From CAWDVB01 sp963824105 (GTDB taxonomy: Bacteria; Actinomycetota; Actinomycetes; Propionibacteriales; Nocardioidaceae), in assembly GCA_963824105.1 (NCBI GenBank), contig CAWGNN010000006.1:186001-250000 (forward strand): a DNA stretch of 64,000 bases, written 5' to 3'. Made by a program: the position numbers and the translations under genes. This document shows, in pieces, positions 16,101-24,784 of this stretch. The notes below the pieces were generated by a model. It was not told the origin of the DNA. It worked only from the letters and a program-made list of their open reading frames with translations, and did not search any database. How positions within the stretch are numbered: the first letter of the stretch is position 1; each line of letters starts with the position of its first letter.

Positions 16101-16754
16101 ATGCGCGGAGTCGTGTTCTTCGACGTGGACGGCACGCTCGTCCCGGACGGGAGCTCCGCACAGTTCATCGCGGCTCACCTCGGCCACCTGGCGCCGTTGA
16201 AGGCGGCCGAGGACGCCTATCTCGTCGGCGAGGTCGACAACCGGCACGTCGCCGACGTCGACGCCAGCGGGTGGCGGGGAGCCTCCGTCGACGAGGTCCG
16301 CGGGTGGCTGCCCGGTCTCACTTTGGTGGACGGCATCGCCGACGTCGTCGACTGGTGCAAGAGCGAGGACCTGCTGCCGGTGCTCGCAACCCTCGCCTGG
16401 ACAGTGGTCGGGGACTACCTCTGCGACGAGTTCGGCTTCGCCGAGCGGGTCGGCAACGAGCTCGAGGTGGCGGACGGGCGGTTCACCGGGCAGGTGCGCA
16501 CCTACGTCGACGAGTTCGAGAAGCTGGCGTTCGCACGCTCAGTGGCACAGACCGCGGGCGTGGACATCGCAACGTGTGCGGCGATCGGGGACGCCCGCTC
16601 CGACATTCCCTTGTTCGACGAGGTCGGGCTCTCGATCGCGTTCAACGGCGACGAAGCCGCCTCCGCGGCAGCACGCGTTTGCGTCGAAGGGACGGACCTC
16701 CGCGCGGCGCTGCCCGCTCTCACCGCCTGGTTCGGAGCGCCTTCGCTGCTGTGA
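16101..16754 (+). CDS. HAD-family phosphatase (SerB-like)
   Basis: This 217-residue haloacid dehalogenase fold hydrolase has motif I VFFDVDGTLV (nucleophile and acid/base Asp residues) at positions 5-14 and motif IV AAIGDARSDIPLFDEVG near 160. The arrangement is like phosphoserine phosphatase-type HAD enzymes, but substrate specificity cannot be read. The longer open frame to 15765 is a shadow over the GNAT gene. ATG 16101 is preceded by GGAGGGGG, and TAGTCT about 30 nt upstream is a candidate -10. A GC-rich hairpin follows the gene. Confidence 0.85.
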   Translation: MRGVVFFDVDGTLVPDGSSAQFIAAHLGHLAPLKAAEDAYLVGEVDNRHVADVDASGWRGASVDEVRGWLPGLTLVDGIADVVDWCKSEDLLPVLATLAWTVVGDYLCDEFGFAERVGNELEVADGRFTGQVRTYVDEFEKLAFARSVAQTAGVDIATCAAIGDARSDIPLFDEVGLSIAFNGDEAASAAARVCVEGTDLRAALPALTAWFGAPSLL

Positions 16755-16780
16755 GTCGGCGCCCGTCGGGTCGAGGAAGA

Positions 16781-16804
16781 CCGAAGGACCTTGCCGGTCC
16801 TCGG
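16781..16804 (+). terminator. Hairpin after HAD phosphatase gene
   Basis: CCGAAGGACC, a TTGCC loop and GGTCCTCGG form a stem about 27 nt after the stop. No U-tract follows. From here to the vapC stop (16932) I see no further convincing feature. Confidence 0.5.
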
Positions 16805-16931
16805 CCTCGGCAGCACGCCGGCGATCAGCCCAAGGATGCGGGCCAGCTGACCGAGCGCGGCCGTGGCCATCACGTCCCGCTTCGCCCGGTGCAGGCAAGC
16901 AGCGGGAGTCTTTCGCCGCCGGGGCCTCGCG

Positions 16932-17354
16932 TCAGAGCGGGTTGATCCACTCGACGTCGGAGAAGCGGGCGAAGTCGCTGTCCGCGCTGACCACGGCCAG
17001 ACCGTGCTCGATGCACAGCGCGGCAAGGGCGGCGTCGGCAATCAGGGCTCCGCGCAGGTCGAGCTCCCGGATCAGTCGCCCGAGGATTTCGGAGTAGCCC
17101 CGCCCGGGGGTCGGTATCCAAGTCGCCGGGGCGGCACGCCAGTCCTCGATGAACTCCCAGGCCTCGGCCGGCGAAAGTGGGTTGCGCAGGGCCCGAGCGT
17201 GGGTGCTGGTCCGGGCGAATGCCAGGAGCGACGCCCATGGGATCGCCACTCGACGTGGCCCGTTGAGCGCGCTCTCCATCCACTCACGAGCACGCTCGTG
17301 GAAGGGGCTGGAGGTGTCGACGGCGTACAGCAGGATGTTCGCGTCGACCAGCAT
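16932..17354 (-). CDS. vapC: PIN-domain toxin (VapC-type ribonuclease)
   Basis: This 140-residue PIN-domain protein opens with MLVDANILLYAVD, has TSTHARALRNPLS in the middle and the acidic cluster LIADAALAALCIEHGLAVVSADSDFARF toward the end (quoted in part as LIADAALAALC and VSADSDFARF). The conserved Asp residues coordinate Mg in VapC RNases, which cleave RNA (often tRNA or rRNA). The gene directly abuts vapB (stop of vapB at 17355), the normal antitoxin-toxin order. The toxin activity is inferred from family and context. Confidence 0.88.
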   Translation of the reverse strand: MLVDANILLYAVDTSSPFHERAREWMESALNGPRRVAIPWASLLAFARTSTHARALRNPLSPAEAWEFIEDWRAAPATWIPTPGRGYSEILGRLIRELDLRGALIADAALAALCIEHGLAVVSADSDFARFSDVEWINPL

Positions 17355-17585
17355 TCAGCGGGCCTCCGCGCCTTCGAGGATCTCCAGCGCCTCCGCCGTG
17401 TTGGACACATCGATCTTCAGCCCGAGGTCCTTGGTGCGCTGGTGGAACGCCTCCGCGGCCGGGGCGCTGAGGAGTCCGCGCCGAATCAGCTCGTTCACCG
17501 CCTGGCTCAGGCCCAGCCCCGTCCCCTCGCGCAGCGCGGTGACCGCACGCTCGGCGTCGGCGTCGAGGTCGACCGTGGTCCGCAT
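17355..17585 (-). CDS. vapB: RHH-type antitoxin (VapB-type)
   Basis: This protein of 76 residues has an N-terminal ribbon-helix-helix DNA-binding segment (MRTTVDLDADAERAVTAL, then GLGLSQAVNELIRRGL) and a C-terminal tail that would wrap the toxin. Two ATGs are in tandem (17588 and 17585). The second is preferred because the -10 box TATCCT ends exactly 6 nt before it, giving a leaderless message. Paired 12-bp palindromes overlap the promoter, so the VapBC complex probably represses its own transcription. Confidence 0.85.
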   Translation of the reverse strand: MRTTVDLDADAERAVTALREGTGLGLSQAVNELIRRGLLSAPAAEAFHQRTKDLGLKIDVSNTAEALEILEGAEAR

Positions 17586-17591
17586 CATGCG

Positions 17592-17597
17592 AGGATA
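17592..17597 (-). promoter_or_regulatory. vapBC -10 box (TATCCT)
   Basis: On the minus strand TATCCT lies 6 nt before the ATG at 17585. It is flanked directly upstream by the first operator palindrome (17598-17609). Confidence 0.6.
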
Positions 17598-17631
17598 GCA
17601 TCAAGATGCAGAGATGGCCGCATCATGATGC
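17598..17631. promoter_or_regulatory. Paired vapBC operator palindromes
   Basis: GCATCAAGATGC (17598-17609) and GCATCATGATGC (17620-17631) are both perfect 12-bp palindromes, apart from the central AW step, with centres 22 bp apart. That places them about two helical turns apart on one DNA face, as expected for cooperative binding of an RHH antitoxin. Confidence 0.65.
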
Positions 17632-17643
17632 GGCCATCTCTGC
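17608..17643. repeat. 36-bp perfect palindrome
   Basis: The left half GCAGAGATGGCCGCATCA is exactly mirrored by TGATGCGGCCATCTCTGC with no loop. It contains the second vapBC operator and lies 27 bp beyond the stop of the Asp-box gene (minus strand), so it can act both as that gene's terminator and as an operator. Confidence 0.8.
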
Positions 17644-17669
17644 TCACCCTCGCCCAGCCCGAACGCAGG

Positions 17670-18761
17670 TCACCCCATCGCGGCGGCCCGGACGCACAGC
17701 ACGTCCGGCATGTGCTCGGCGACCACCTGCCAGGACTCGCCCTCGTCGTTGCTGGCGAAGACGGTGCCGTCGCGGCTGCCGAAGTAGACGCCCAGTGGGT
17801 CGTGGTCGTCGACGCACATGGCGTCGCGCAGCACCACCGAGTAGAAGCCCTGGTCGGGCAGCCCCTTGGCCAGCGGCTCCCAGCTCTCCCCCGCGTTGGT
17901 GGTCCGGTACACCCGGCAGGCCCCGTGGTCGGGGAACCGGTCCAGGCTGGCCGTCACCGGGAACAGGTAGGCCGTGTCCTTCTCCCGCGGATGGGCGACC
18001 ACCGGGAAGCCGAAGTTCGCGGGCAGCCCTTCCTCGATCTGGGTCCACTGGCCTCCGCCGTCATCGGACCGGTAGACCCCTCCGTGGTTCTGCAGATACA
18101 TCCGGTCGTGGTCGACCGAGCTGCGCGAGACCTTGTGCACGCACTGGCCGAACTCCGGGAACTGCTGCCCCTCGGGCATGAAGTCGGCCCGGATCCCCGA
18201 GTTCGAGGCGGCCCAGCTCGTCCCGCCATCCCCAGACCGGTAGACGCCGCCGGTCGACATCGCGACATCGATCCTCCGGGAGTCCTCAGGATGAGGCAGG
18301 AGCGTGTGGATCGCCTGGCCGCCGTTGCCGGGGTGCCACTGCTCGCGGTGCGGGTGGTCCCACAGACCACGCACGAGGGTGAACGTCTCGCCGTTGTCCT
18401 CGGATCGGAAGAGGGCACTCGGCTCCGTGCCTGCCCACACCACCCCGGGCTCGGACGCCGACGGGGCGATCGACCAGATCGCCTCCAGCGAGGCACCGGT
18501 GTCCTCCGGGAAGGCGACCTGACCATCGGTGCTACTCGACCAGGTCTCCCCCAGGTCGTCACTCCAGCGCAGCTGGGTGCCCCAGATGAAGCTGCGGTTG
18601 GAGGCGAAGAGGCGGGGGCGCTCCCCGCTGGTGTCGCAGGCGACCGCGTGGACGTCACTCATCTCCTCGTCCGCGCGGTTGATGCTCCAAGACTCTCGTC
18701 GATCGTCGGACCGTGCGATCCAGAGTCCCTTGCGCGTGCCGATCATCAGTAGCGTGCCCAT
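17670..18761 (-). CDS. Asp-box (BNR) repeat beta-propeller protein, sialidase/VPS10-like
   Basis: This 363-residue protein has at least six Asp-box repeats (SDDLGETW, SEDNGETF, SGDGGTSW, SDDGGGQW, TTNAGESW, SNDEGESW) spaced over the whole chain, which is the signature of a six- or seven-bladed beta-propeller. There is no signal peptide, so it is probably cytoplasmic. Family members are often called exo-alpha-sialidase or glycosyl hydrolase, but the arginine triad of true sialidases is not evident, so enzymatic activity is doubtful. ATG 18761 is preceded by GAGGAGG. A site resembling a DtxR/IdeR iron box lies 20 bp before the start. Confidence 0.82.
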   Translation of the reverse strand: MGTLLMIGTRKGLWIARSDDRRESWSINRADEEMSDVHAVACDTSGERPRLFASNRSFIWGTQLRWSDDLGETWSSSTDGQVAFPEDTGASLEAIWSIAPSASEPGVVWAGTEPSALFRSEDNGETFTLVRGLWDHPHREQWHPGNGGQAIHTLLPHPEDSRRIDVAMSTGGVYRSGDGGTSWAASNSGIRADFMPEGQQFPEFGQCVHKVSRSSVDHDRMYLQNHGGVYRSDDGGGQWTQIEEGLPANFGFPVVAHPREKDTAYLFPVTASLDRFPDHGACRVYRTTNAGESWEPLAKGLPDQGFYSVVLRDAMCVDDHDPLGVYFGSRDGTVFASNDEGESWQVVAEHMPDVLCVRAAAMG

Positions 18762-18780
18762 CCCGACCTCCTCGTCGACA

Positions 18781-18799
18781 TAAGGAAAGGCTCACCTCA
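18781..18799. promoter_or_regulatory. Candidate iron box (DtxR/IdeR-type)
   Basis: On the minus strand TGAGGTGAGCCTTTCCTTA matches the consensus TWAGGTWAGSCTWACCTWA at 16 of 19 positions and keeps the AGG-N2-AG-N-CT-N2-CCT dyad. It lies directly upstream of the Asp-box gene. Iron-dependent repression of that gene is inferred. Confidence 0.5.
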
Positions 18800-18996
18800 T
18801 GGCGGTCAGGAGTCAATGGGATACGGCTGGCTCGCCCCGACGCTCACAGCGGATCCTTCTGCGGCGTTCACCAGAACGTCACAACGCGTTGACAGTCTCG
18901 AAGCAGGCGTTGCCTAGCGTTCTTTCCTACCGTCCATTCCTAGGGTCACCAGGTCTCGAGGAGGCCAGTCGAAGGGGCCCGTCGAGGAGGTTCGAG

Positions 18997-19233
18997 ATGA
19001 CGATCGCCCGCTTCACCCCCCGAGGCATCCTCAGCTCCGCCGTCTCCCGAGCAGTCGCCTGGGCCGAGGCGAGTCACCAGGGATCGTGCCGCAACGCCCG
19101 CTGGTCGGCGCTGGCCATGGCCGACCAGCGCCGACAGCGCGACGAGGTCGACCGCTTCCTCGAGGAGTACCAGCGCGACTTCCACGCGCGGCGGACCGAC
19201 CCCGCCCACGAGGTAGCTCGGGTAGCGGGCTGA
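18997..19233 (+). CDS. Small basic hypothetical protein
   Basis: This 78-residue protein (MTIARFTPRGILSSAVSRAV, then RDEVDRFLEEYQRDFHARR) starts at ATG 18997, 7 nt after a strong GAGGAGG. TTGACA at 18889-18894 is a possible -35. It has mixed helical, charged character with no membrane segment or known motif. The ribosome binding site and normal codon use argue that it is real. Function unknown. The gap from 18800 to 18996 holds only an inverted repeat CGTTC-ACCA-GAACG (18865-18878) and the possible -35. Confidence 0.6.
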   Translation: MTIARFTPRGILSSAVSRAVAWAEASHQGSCRNARWSALAMADQRRQRDEVDRFLEEYQRDFHARRTDPAHEVARVAG

Positions 19234-19245
19234 AGATCTGAAGCG

Positions 19246-20739
19246 CTAGGACAACTTCTCGAGGATCAGCTCGCGGACCCGGCCCGCGTCGGCCTGGCCG
19301 CGCATCTGTTTCATCACCGCGCCGATGAGTGCACCGGCTGCGGCGACCTTGCCCTCACGGATCTTGTCGGCAACGTCCGGGTTGGCCGCGATCGCGTTGT
19401 CCACCGCGGCTGACAGTGCCCCGTCGTCGGAGACGATCTCCAGTCCACGAGCCTTCACAACGTCGGCCGGCTCGCCCTCGCCGGCGAGCACGCCGTCGAA
19501 GACCTGTCGGGCCAGCTTGTCGTTGATCGTCCCGCCGTCGACCAGGCTCTGGATCGCGGCGACCTGGGCCGGGGTGATCGGCAGGTCGGCGAGTTCCACG
19601 CCCTGCTCGTTGGCCTGTCGGGCAAGCTCCGACAACCACCACTTGCGGGCAGTCGCAGGAGAGCAGCCAGCGGCGATGGTCGCCTCGACCAGGTCGAGGG
19701 CGCCCGCGCCGACGGTGTCTCGCATCTCAAGGTCGCTGAAGCCCCACTCGGACTGCAGCCGGGCGCGCCGCTCATGCGGCGGCTCGGGCAGGGTGCCGCG
19801 CAGCTCCTCGACCCATTCACGGCTCGGCGCCACCGGCACCAGGTCGGGCTCGGGGAAGTAGCGGTAGTCGTCGGCGTCGGACTTCGCGCGACCGGATGTG
19901 GTGATCCCGGTGTCCTCGTGGAAGTGGCGCGTCTCCTGGAAGATGCTGCCCCCGGCGGACAGGATCGCCGCATGCCGGCCGACCTCGAAGCGGACGGCCC
20001 GCTCGACCGACCGCAGCGAGTTGACGTTCTTGGTCTCGGTGCGGGTGCCAAGCGGCGAGTCCGGGGTCGGGCGCAGCGAGAGGTTCACGTCGCAGCGCAG
20101 GGAGCCCTGCTCCATCCGGACGTCGGAGACGCCGAGCCCGAGCATCAGCTGACGCAGCTGGGCGACGTAGGCACGAGCCACCTCCGGCGCCTTGGCTCCG
20201 GTGCCGGTGATGGGCTTGGTGACGATCTCGATCAGCGGGATCCCGGCCCGGTTGTAGTCCACCAGGGAGTGATCCGCGCCGTGGATCCGGCCGGTGCTGC
20301 CCCCGACGTGCAGGGACTTGCCGGTGTCCTCCTCCATGTGGGCCCGCTCGATCTCGACCCGGTAGGTCTCTCCGTCAACCTCGACGTCCATCCAGCCGTC
20401 GAACGCGATCGGCTCGTCATACTGCGAGGTCTGGAAGTTCTTCGGCATGTCTGGGTAGAAGTAGTTCTTCCGGGCGAAGCGGCACCACTCGGCGATCTGG
20501 CAGTTGAGCGCCAGGCCCATCCGGATCGCCGACTCGACCGCTTTGCCGTTCACGACCGGCATCGCGCCGGGCAGGCCGAGGCAGGTCGGGCAGACCTGGC
20601 TGTTGGGCGGAGCGCCGAACTCGGTCGGGCACCCGCAGAACATCTTCGTCGCGGTGTTCAGCTCGACGTGCACCTCGAGCCCGAGGACGGGGTCGAAGGA
20701 GGCGATCGCCTCGTCGAAGCCGAGGATCGTCTCCGTCAT
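19246..20739 (-). CDS. gatB: Asp-tRNA(Asn)/Glu-tRNA(Gln) amidotransferase subunit B
   Basis: This 497-residue subunit activates the mischarged tRNA carboxylate for transamidation in the GatCAB complex. The catalytic cradle begins LGLEVHVELNTATKMFCGC, with the zinc cysteines CGC and VCPTCLGLPG; the C-terminal YqeY-like tail binds the tRNA. The start ATG 20739 overlaps the gatA stop by 4 nt (ATGA) with GGAGG upstream, so the 12-codon-longer frame is rejected. It is last in the gatC-gatA-gatB operon. Confidence 0.98.
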   Translation of the reverse strand: MTETILGFDEAIASFDPVLGLEVHVELNTATKMFCGCPTEFGAPPNSQVCPTCLGLPGAMPVVNGKAVESAIRMGLALNCQIAEWCRFARKNYFYPDMPKNFQTSQYDEPIAFDGWMDVEVDGETYRVEIERAHMEEDTGKSLHVGGSTGRIHGADHSLVDYNRAGIPLIEIVTKPITGTGAKAPEVARAYVAQLRQLMLGLGVSDVRMEQGSLRCDVNLSLRPTPDSPLGTRTETKNVNSLRSVERAVRFEVGRHAAILSAGGSIFQETRHFHEDTGITTSGRAKSDADDYRYFPEPDLVPVAPSREWVEELRGTLPEPPHERRARLQSEWGFSDLEMRDTVGAGALDLVEATIAAGCSPATARKWWLSELARQANEQGVELADLPITPAQVAAIQSLVDGGTINDKLARQVFDGVLAGEGEPADVVKARGLEIVSDDGALSAAVDNAIAANPDVADKIREGKVAAAGALIGAVMKQMRGQADAGRVRELILEKLS

Positions 20740-22265
20740 CGGGCCACCTCCGAAAGCTCCGGAGCCTTGGCCCACAACGGACCACCCCAGCTCTCCTCGA
20801 GCAACGTCTCCAGTGCCGCGCCGACCCGGTAGAGCCGGTCGTCGGCGAGGGCCGGGGCGATGACCTGGAAGCCGGTCGGCAGCCCGTCCTCCTCGGCGAG
20901 CCCGTTGGGGATCGAGATCGCCGGGACGCCGGCGAGATTGGCCGGGATGGTGGCGATGTCGTTGAGATACATCGCAACCGGGTCGTCGAGCTTGGCGCCC
21001 AGCGGGAAGGCCGTGGTCGGAGCCGTCGGCGAGACCAGCACGTCGACCTTCTCGAAGGCCGCCTCGAAGTCGCGGCTGATCAGCGTGCGGACCTTCTGCG
21101 CCTGGCCGTAGTAGGCGTCGTAGTAGCCGCTGGACAGCGCGTAGGTGCCCAGGATGATTCGGCGCTTGACCTCCTCGCCGAACCCGGCACCGCGAGTTGT
21201 CCGCATGACGTCCTCGGCAGTCGGGGCGTCGACGCCCTCGGGGTAGACGCGCAGGCCGTAGCGCATCGCGTCGAACTTCGCGAGATTCGAGGACGCCTCG
21301 CTCGGCATGATCAGGTAGTACGTCGCCAGGGCGTGGACGAACGACGGGCAGGACACCTCGACGACCTCGGCACCGGCCTTGGTCAGCAGCGCGACCGCCT
21401 CGTCGAACCGGCTCTGCACGCCTGGCTGGTAGCCCTCACCGGTGAGCTCGGTGATGATCCCGACCTTCAGCCCGGACATGTCGCCGGTGGCTCCGGCGCG
21501 CGCCGCGGCGACCAGGTCCGGCACCGGCTGGTCGATCGAAGTGGAGTCGTGCGGGTCGTGGCCGCCGATGATCGTGTGCAGGATCGCCGCGTCCAGGACA
21601 CTGCGGGTCACCGGGCCGACCTGGTCGAGCGAGTTGGCCATGGCGACCAGGCCGTAGCGGGAGACGCCGCCGTAGGTCGGCTTCGCCCCGACCGTGCCGG
21701 TCACCGCGCCCGGCTGCCGGATCGAACCGCCGGTGTCGGTGCCGAGAGCCCAGGTCGCCTCGAAGCCGGCCACCGCAGCGGCCGAGCCGCCTCCGGAGCC
21801 GCCGGGGATCCGGTCCAGGTCCCACGGGTTGTGGGTGGGTCCGAAGGCGGAGTGCTCGGTGGAGGAGCCCATCGCGAACTCGTCCATGTTGGTCTTGCCG
21901 AGGATCGGCAGGCCCGCCGCCTTCAGCCGCTGCACGACCGTCGCGTCATAGGGCGGGACCCAGCCCTGGAGGATCCGCGACCCGCAGGTCGTGGGGAGCC
22001 CCTGTGTCGCCAGGACGTCCTTGACCGCGATCGGGATGCCGTCCCACTCGGACTTCGCGCCGCCAGCGGCGCGACGCTCGTCGGAAGCCGCCGCCTGGGC
22101 GAGAGCACCCTCGGCATCGACGTGCAGGAAGGAGTGCAGGGCCCCGTCGACCGCGGCGATCCGGTCCAGGAGGGCGCGGGTGATCTCGCCCGAGGTGATC
22201 TCACCTGCGGCGAGCCGAGCGGCGAGATCCGCCGCGGAAGAGTGCAGCAGGTCGGTCACGCTCAC
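20736..22265 (-). CDS. gatA: Asp-tRNA(Asn)/Glu-tRNA(Gln) amidotransferase subunit A
   Basis: This 509-residue glutaminase subunit releases ammonia for GatB. It is an amidase-signature enzyme with the Ser-cisSer-Lys triad visible as IAVKDVL (Lys), PGGSGGGSAAAVA (cis-Ser) and DTGGSIRQP (nucleophile region). GTG 22265 overlaps the gatC stop by 4 nt (GTGA) and the gene's own stop overlaps gatB by 4 nt, a fully coupled operon. Confidence 0.98.
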   Translation of the reverse strand: MSVTDLLHSSAADLAARLAAGEITSGEITRALLDRIAAVDGALHSFLHVDAEGALAQAAASDERRAAGGAKSEWDGIPIAVKDVLATQGLPTTCGSRILQGWVPPYDATVVQRLKAAGLPILGKTNMDEFAMGSSTEHSAFGPTHNPWDLDRIPGGSGGGSAAAVAGFEATWALGTDTGGSIRQPGAVTGTVGAKPTYGGVSRYGLVAMANSLDQVGPVTRSVLDAAILHTIIGGHDPHDSTSIDQPVPDLVAAARAGATGDMSGLKVGIITELTGEGYQPGVQSRFDEAVALLTKAGAEVVEVSCPSFVHALATYYLIMPSEASSNLAKFDAMRYGLRVYPEGVDAPTAEDVMRTTRGAGFGEEVKRRIILGTYALSSGYYDAYYGQAQKVRTLISRDFEAAFEKVDVLVSPTAPTTAFPLGAKLDDPVAMYLNDIATIPANLAGVPAISIPNGLAEEDGLPTGFQVIAPALADDRLYRVGAALETLLEESWGGPLWAKAPELSEVAR

Positions 22266-22558
22266 TCCTCCCCCAGGATCCGCGGCACGCTGAAGCGCTC
22301 GTCTTCCACCTCGGGCGCTCCGCTCAGCGCCTGCTCGGCGGTCAGACCGCCGGTGACCACGTCGTCGCGGAAGACGTTGGTGAGCGGGATCGCGTGCGAG
22401 GTGGGCGGCACGTCGGCAGCGGCCACCTCACTGATCGACCGGATCGAGTCGAGGATCACCGCCAACTGCGGTCCGAGGTGGTCGAGCTCGTCGTCGGAGA
22501 GCTCGATCCGCGCGAGCGAGGCCAGATGGGCCACGTCGTCACGGGTGATGTCGGGCAT
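22262..22558 (-). CDS. gatC: Asp-tRNA(Asn)/Glu-tRNA(Gln) amidotransferase subunit C
   Basis: This 98-residue small subunit stabilises GatA and docks it on GatB. The typical N-terminus DITRDDVAHLASLARIELSD and the C-terminal strand-forming DDVVTGGLTAEQAL are present. It is first in the operon, 57 bp after the ligA stop on the same strand. Confidence 0.97.
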   Translation of the reverse strand: MPDITRDDVAHLASLARIELSDDELDHLGPQLAVILDSIRSISEVAAADVPPTSHAIPLTNVFRDDVVTGGLTAEQALSGAPEVEDERFSVPRILGEE

Positions 22559-22614
22559 ACCAAGTCCCTTGCGGGTTGCGGAACGGACTCCTCATCCTAG
22601 AGGCCGACCAGCGG

Positions 22615-24738
22615 TCACTCCGCACCGATCTGGGCGACCGCCCGCGCTGCGTCCGGACCCTGGTCGAGCAGGACCGCGAACCCCTCCTCGTCGAGGATCG
22701 GGACGCCGAGCTCGACCGCCTTGTCGTACTTGGAGCCAGGTGAGCCACCGACGACGACGAAGGCGGTCTTCTTCGACACCGAGGAGGCGGACTTGCCGCC
22801 GCGCTCCACGATCGCCTCCTTCGCGCCGTCGCGGGTGTAGCCGGTGAGCGAGCCGGTGACCACGATCGACATCCCGTTGAGGATCTTGGGTCCGGACTCG
22901 ACCCGCTCGTCGGCCAGCCGCACACCGGCGGCCCGCCACTTCTCCACGATCTCGCGGTGCCAGTCGACCTCGAACCACTCCCGGACCGCCTCGGCGATGA
23001 TCGCCGCCGATCCCCTCCACCGACTCCAGCTCCTCCTGGCTGGCTCGGCGATCGCGTCCAGCGAGCCGAAGTGGGCTGCCAGGTCGCGGGCCGCGGTCGG
23101 GCCGACGTGACGGATGGAGAGCGCGACCAGAGCGCGCCACAGCGGCCGGGTCCTTGGCATCGGCGAGGTTGGCCAGCAGTCTCTCGGCATTCGCCGACAG
23201 GACGGGGGCGTCTCCCTCGCCCTTCTTCGGCGCCCGGGTGAACAGCGGCACCCGGAGCAGGTCGTCGGCGGTCAGCGAGAAGAGGTCGCCCTCATCGGTG
23301 ATGACCCCGGCCTCGAGAAGTGCGACGGCCGCCTCGTAGCCGAGCACCTCGATGTCGAAGGCGCCACGCCCGGAGACGTGGAAGACCCGCTCACGCAGCT
23401 GCGCGGGACAGTGCCGCTGGTTGGGGCAACGGATGTCGGCGTCGCCCTCCTTCTCCGGGCGTAGCTCGGTGCCGCACTCGGGGCAGTGGGTCGGCATCAC
23501 GAACGCGCGCTCGCTGCCGTCTCGCAGGTCGACACCGGACCGACGATCTCGGGGATGACGTCGCCGGCCTTGCGGAGCACGACGGTGTCGCCGATGAGCA
23601 CTCCCTTGCGCTCGACCTCCGAGGCGTTGTGCAGGGTGGCCATCTCGACGGTGGAGCCGGAGACCCGGATCGGCTCCATCACGCCGAACGGCGTCACCCG
23701 GCCCGTCCGGCCCACGTTGACCCGGATGTCGAGGAGCTTGGTGTGGACCTCCTCGGGCGGGTACTTGAAGGCGATCGCCCAGCGCGGCGCCCGCGAGGTC
23801 GCGCCGAGCATCCGCTGGAGCTCGACCTGGTCGACCTTCACGACCACCCCGTCGATCTCGTGCTCGACGTCGTGGCGGTGCTCGCCGTAGTAGTCGACGA
23901 ACTCCTCGATCTGGCCCAGATCGCTCACCACCCGGGTGCGGTCACTGACCGGCAGACCCCAGGCACGCAGCGCGTCGTAGGCGTGCGACTGCCGCTCCGG
24001 CTCGAAGCCGCTGCGGGCCCCGATGCCGTGGCAGACCAGCGCCAGCGGCCGGGTCGCGGTGACCCGCGGATCCTTCTGGCGCAGCGACCCCGCGGCGGCG
24101 TTGCGTGGGTTGGCGAACGGGCCACGACTCTCCGAGAGCATCGCCTCGTTCAACCGCTCGAATGCCTCCACCGGAAGGAAGACTTCACCCCGGATCTCCA
24201 CCACGTCGGGAATGGGGAACTCATCGGTGCCGGTGAGCAGGTGTGGCACGTTGTCGATCGTGCGCACGTTGGGCGTGACGTCCTCACCGGTGCGACCGTC
24301 GCCCCGGGTGGCGGCGATCGTCAGCCGCCCGCCCTCGTAGCGGAGATTGACCGCGAGCCCGTCGACCTTGAGCTCCAGCAGGTACTGTGCGTCGTCGGCG
24401 CCGCCGCGGTGGACCCGGCCGATCCACGCCTCGAGCTCCGAGAGGGAGAAGGCGTTGTCGAGGCTCATCATCGGCTCGAGGTGATCGACCGGGGTGAACT
24501 CGGTGGCCACCGCGCCACCGACCTTCTGAGTCGGGGAGTCGGGGGTCCGCAGAGCCGGGTAGGTCTCCTCCAGCTCCTCCAGCTCACGCATCTTCACGTC
24601 GTAGTCGGAGTCGGACAGGGTGGGCGCATCCTTGACGTAGTAGCGCCAGCGCGCGTCCTCGATCTGCTCGGCGAGAAGAGCATGCTGCTGGCGCGCGGCC
24701 GCTGTGGGCTCCTGCGGCTCCTGCGCGTGCTCCGACAT
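22615..24738 (-). pseudogene. ligA: NAD-dependent DNA ligase, reading frame broken by four single-base indels (likely sequence errors)
   Basis: All domains of LigA are present in order: Ia and adenylation domain with LELKVDGLAVNLRY (adenylated Lys), OB fold, zinc finger (CPECGTEL, CPNQRHCPAQL), HhH (ALSIRHVGPTAARDLA) and BRCT (ILNGMSIVVTGSLTGYTRDG). The frame changes four times. One base is missing near 23535 (expected GPVVDLRDGSERAF); one is extra at 23148-23150 (expected AKDRPLWRAL); one is missing near 23043 (expected AIAEASQEELESVEGIG); one is extra at 23002-23006. The shifts cancel in pairs and the protein sequence between them is well conserved. Since ligA is essential, error is more likely than decay. 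Start ATG 24738. Confidence 0.9.
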
Positions 24739-24784
24739 GCCGCTATCTTGCCGGTGGCGACCGACGTTCCGACAGGAGGATCCG

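Noticed and set aside
16755..16931. Small gene between the HAD phosphatase and vapC
   Set aside because: No frame has both a start signal and sensible composition; only a terminator-like hairpin is visible.
17670..18761. Calling the Asp-box protein an active sialidase
   Set aside because: Asp boxes only show the propeller fold; no arginine triad, catalytic Tyr/Glu pair or secretion signal was evident.
18865..18878. CGTTC-ACCA-GAACG inverted repeat as a LexA/SOS box
   Set aside because: The actinobacterial SOS box has GAAC before GTTC with a different spacing; here the order is reversed.
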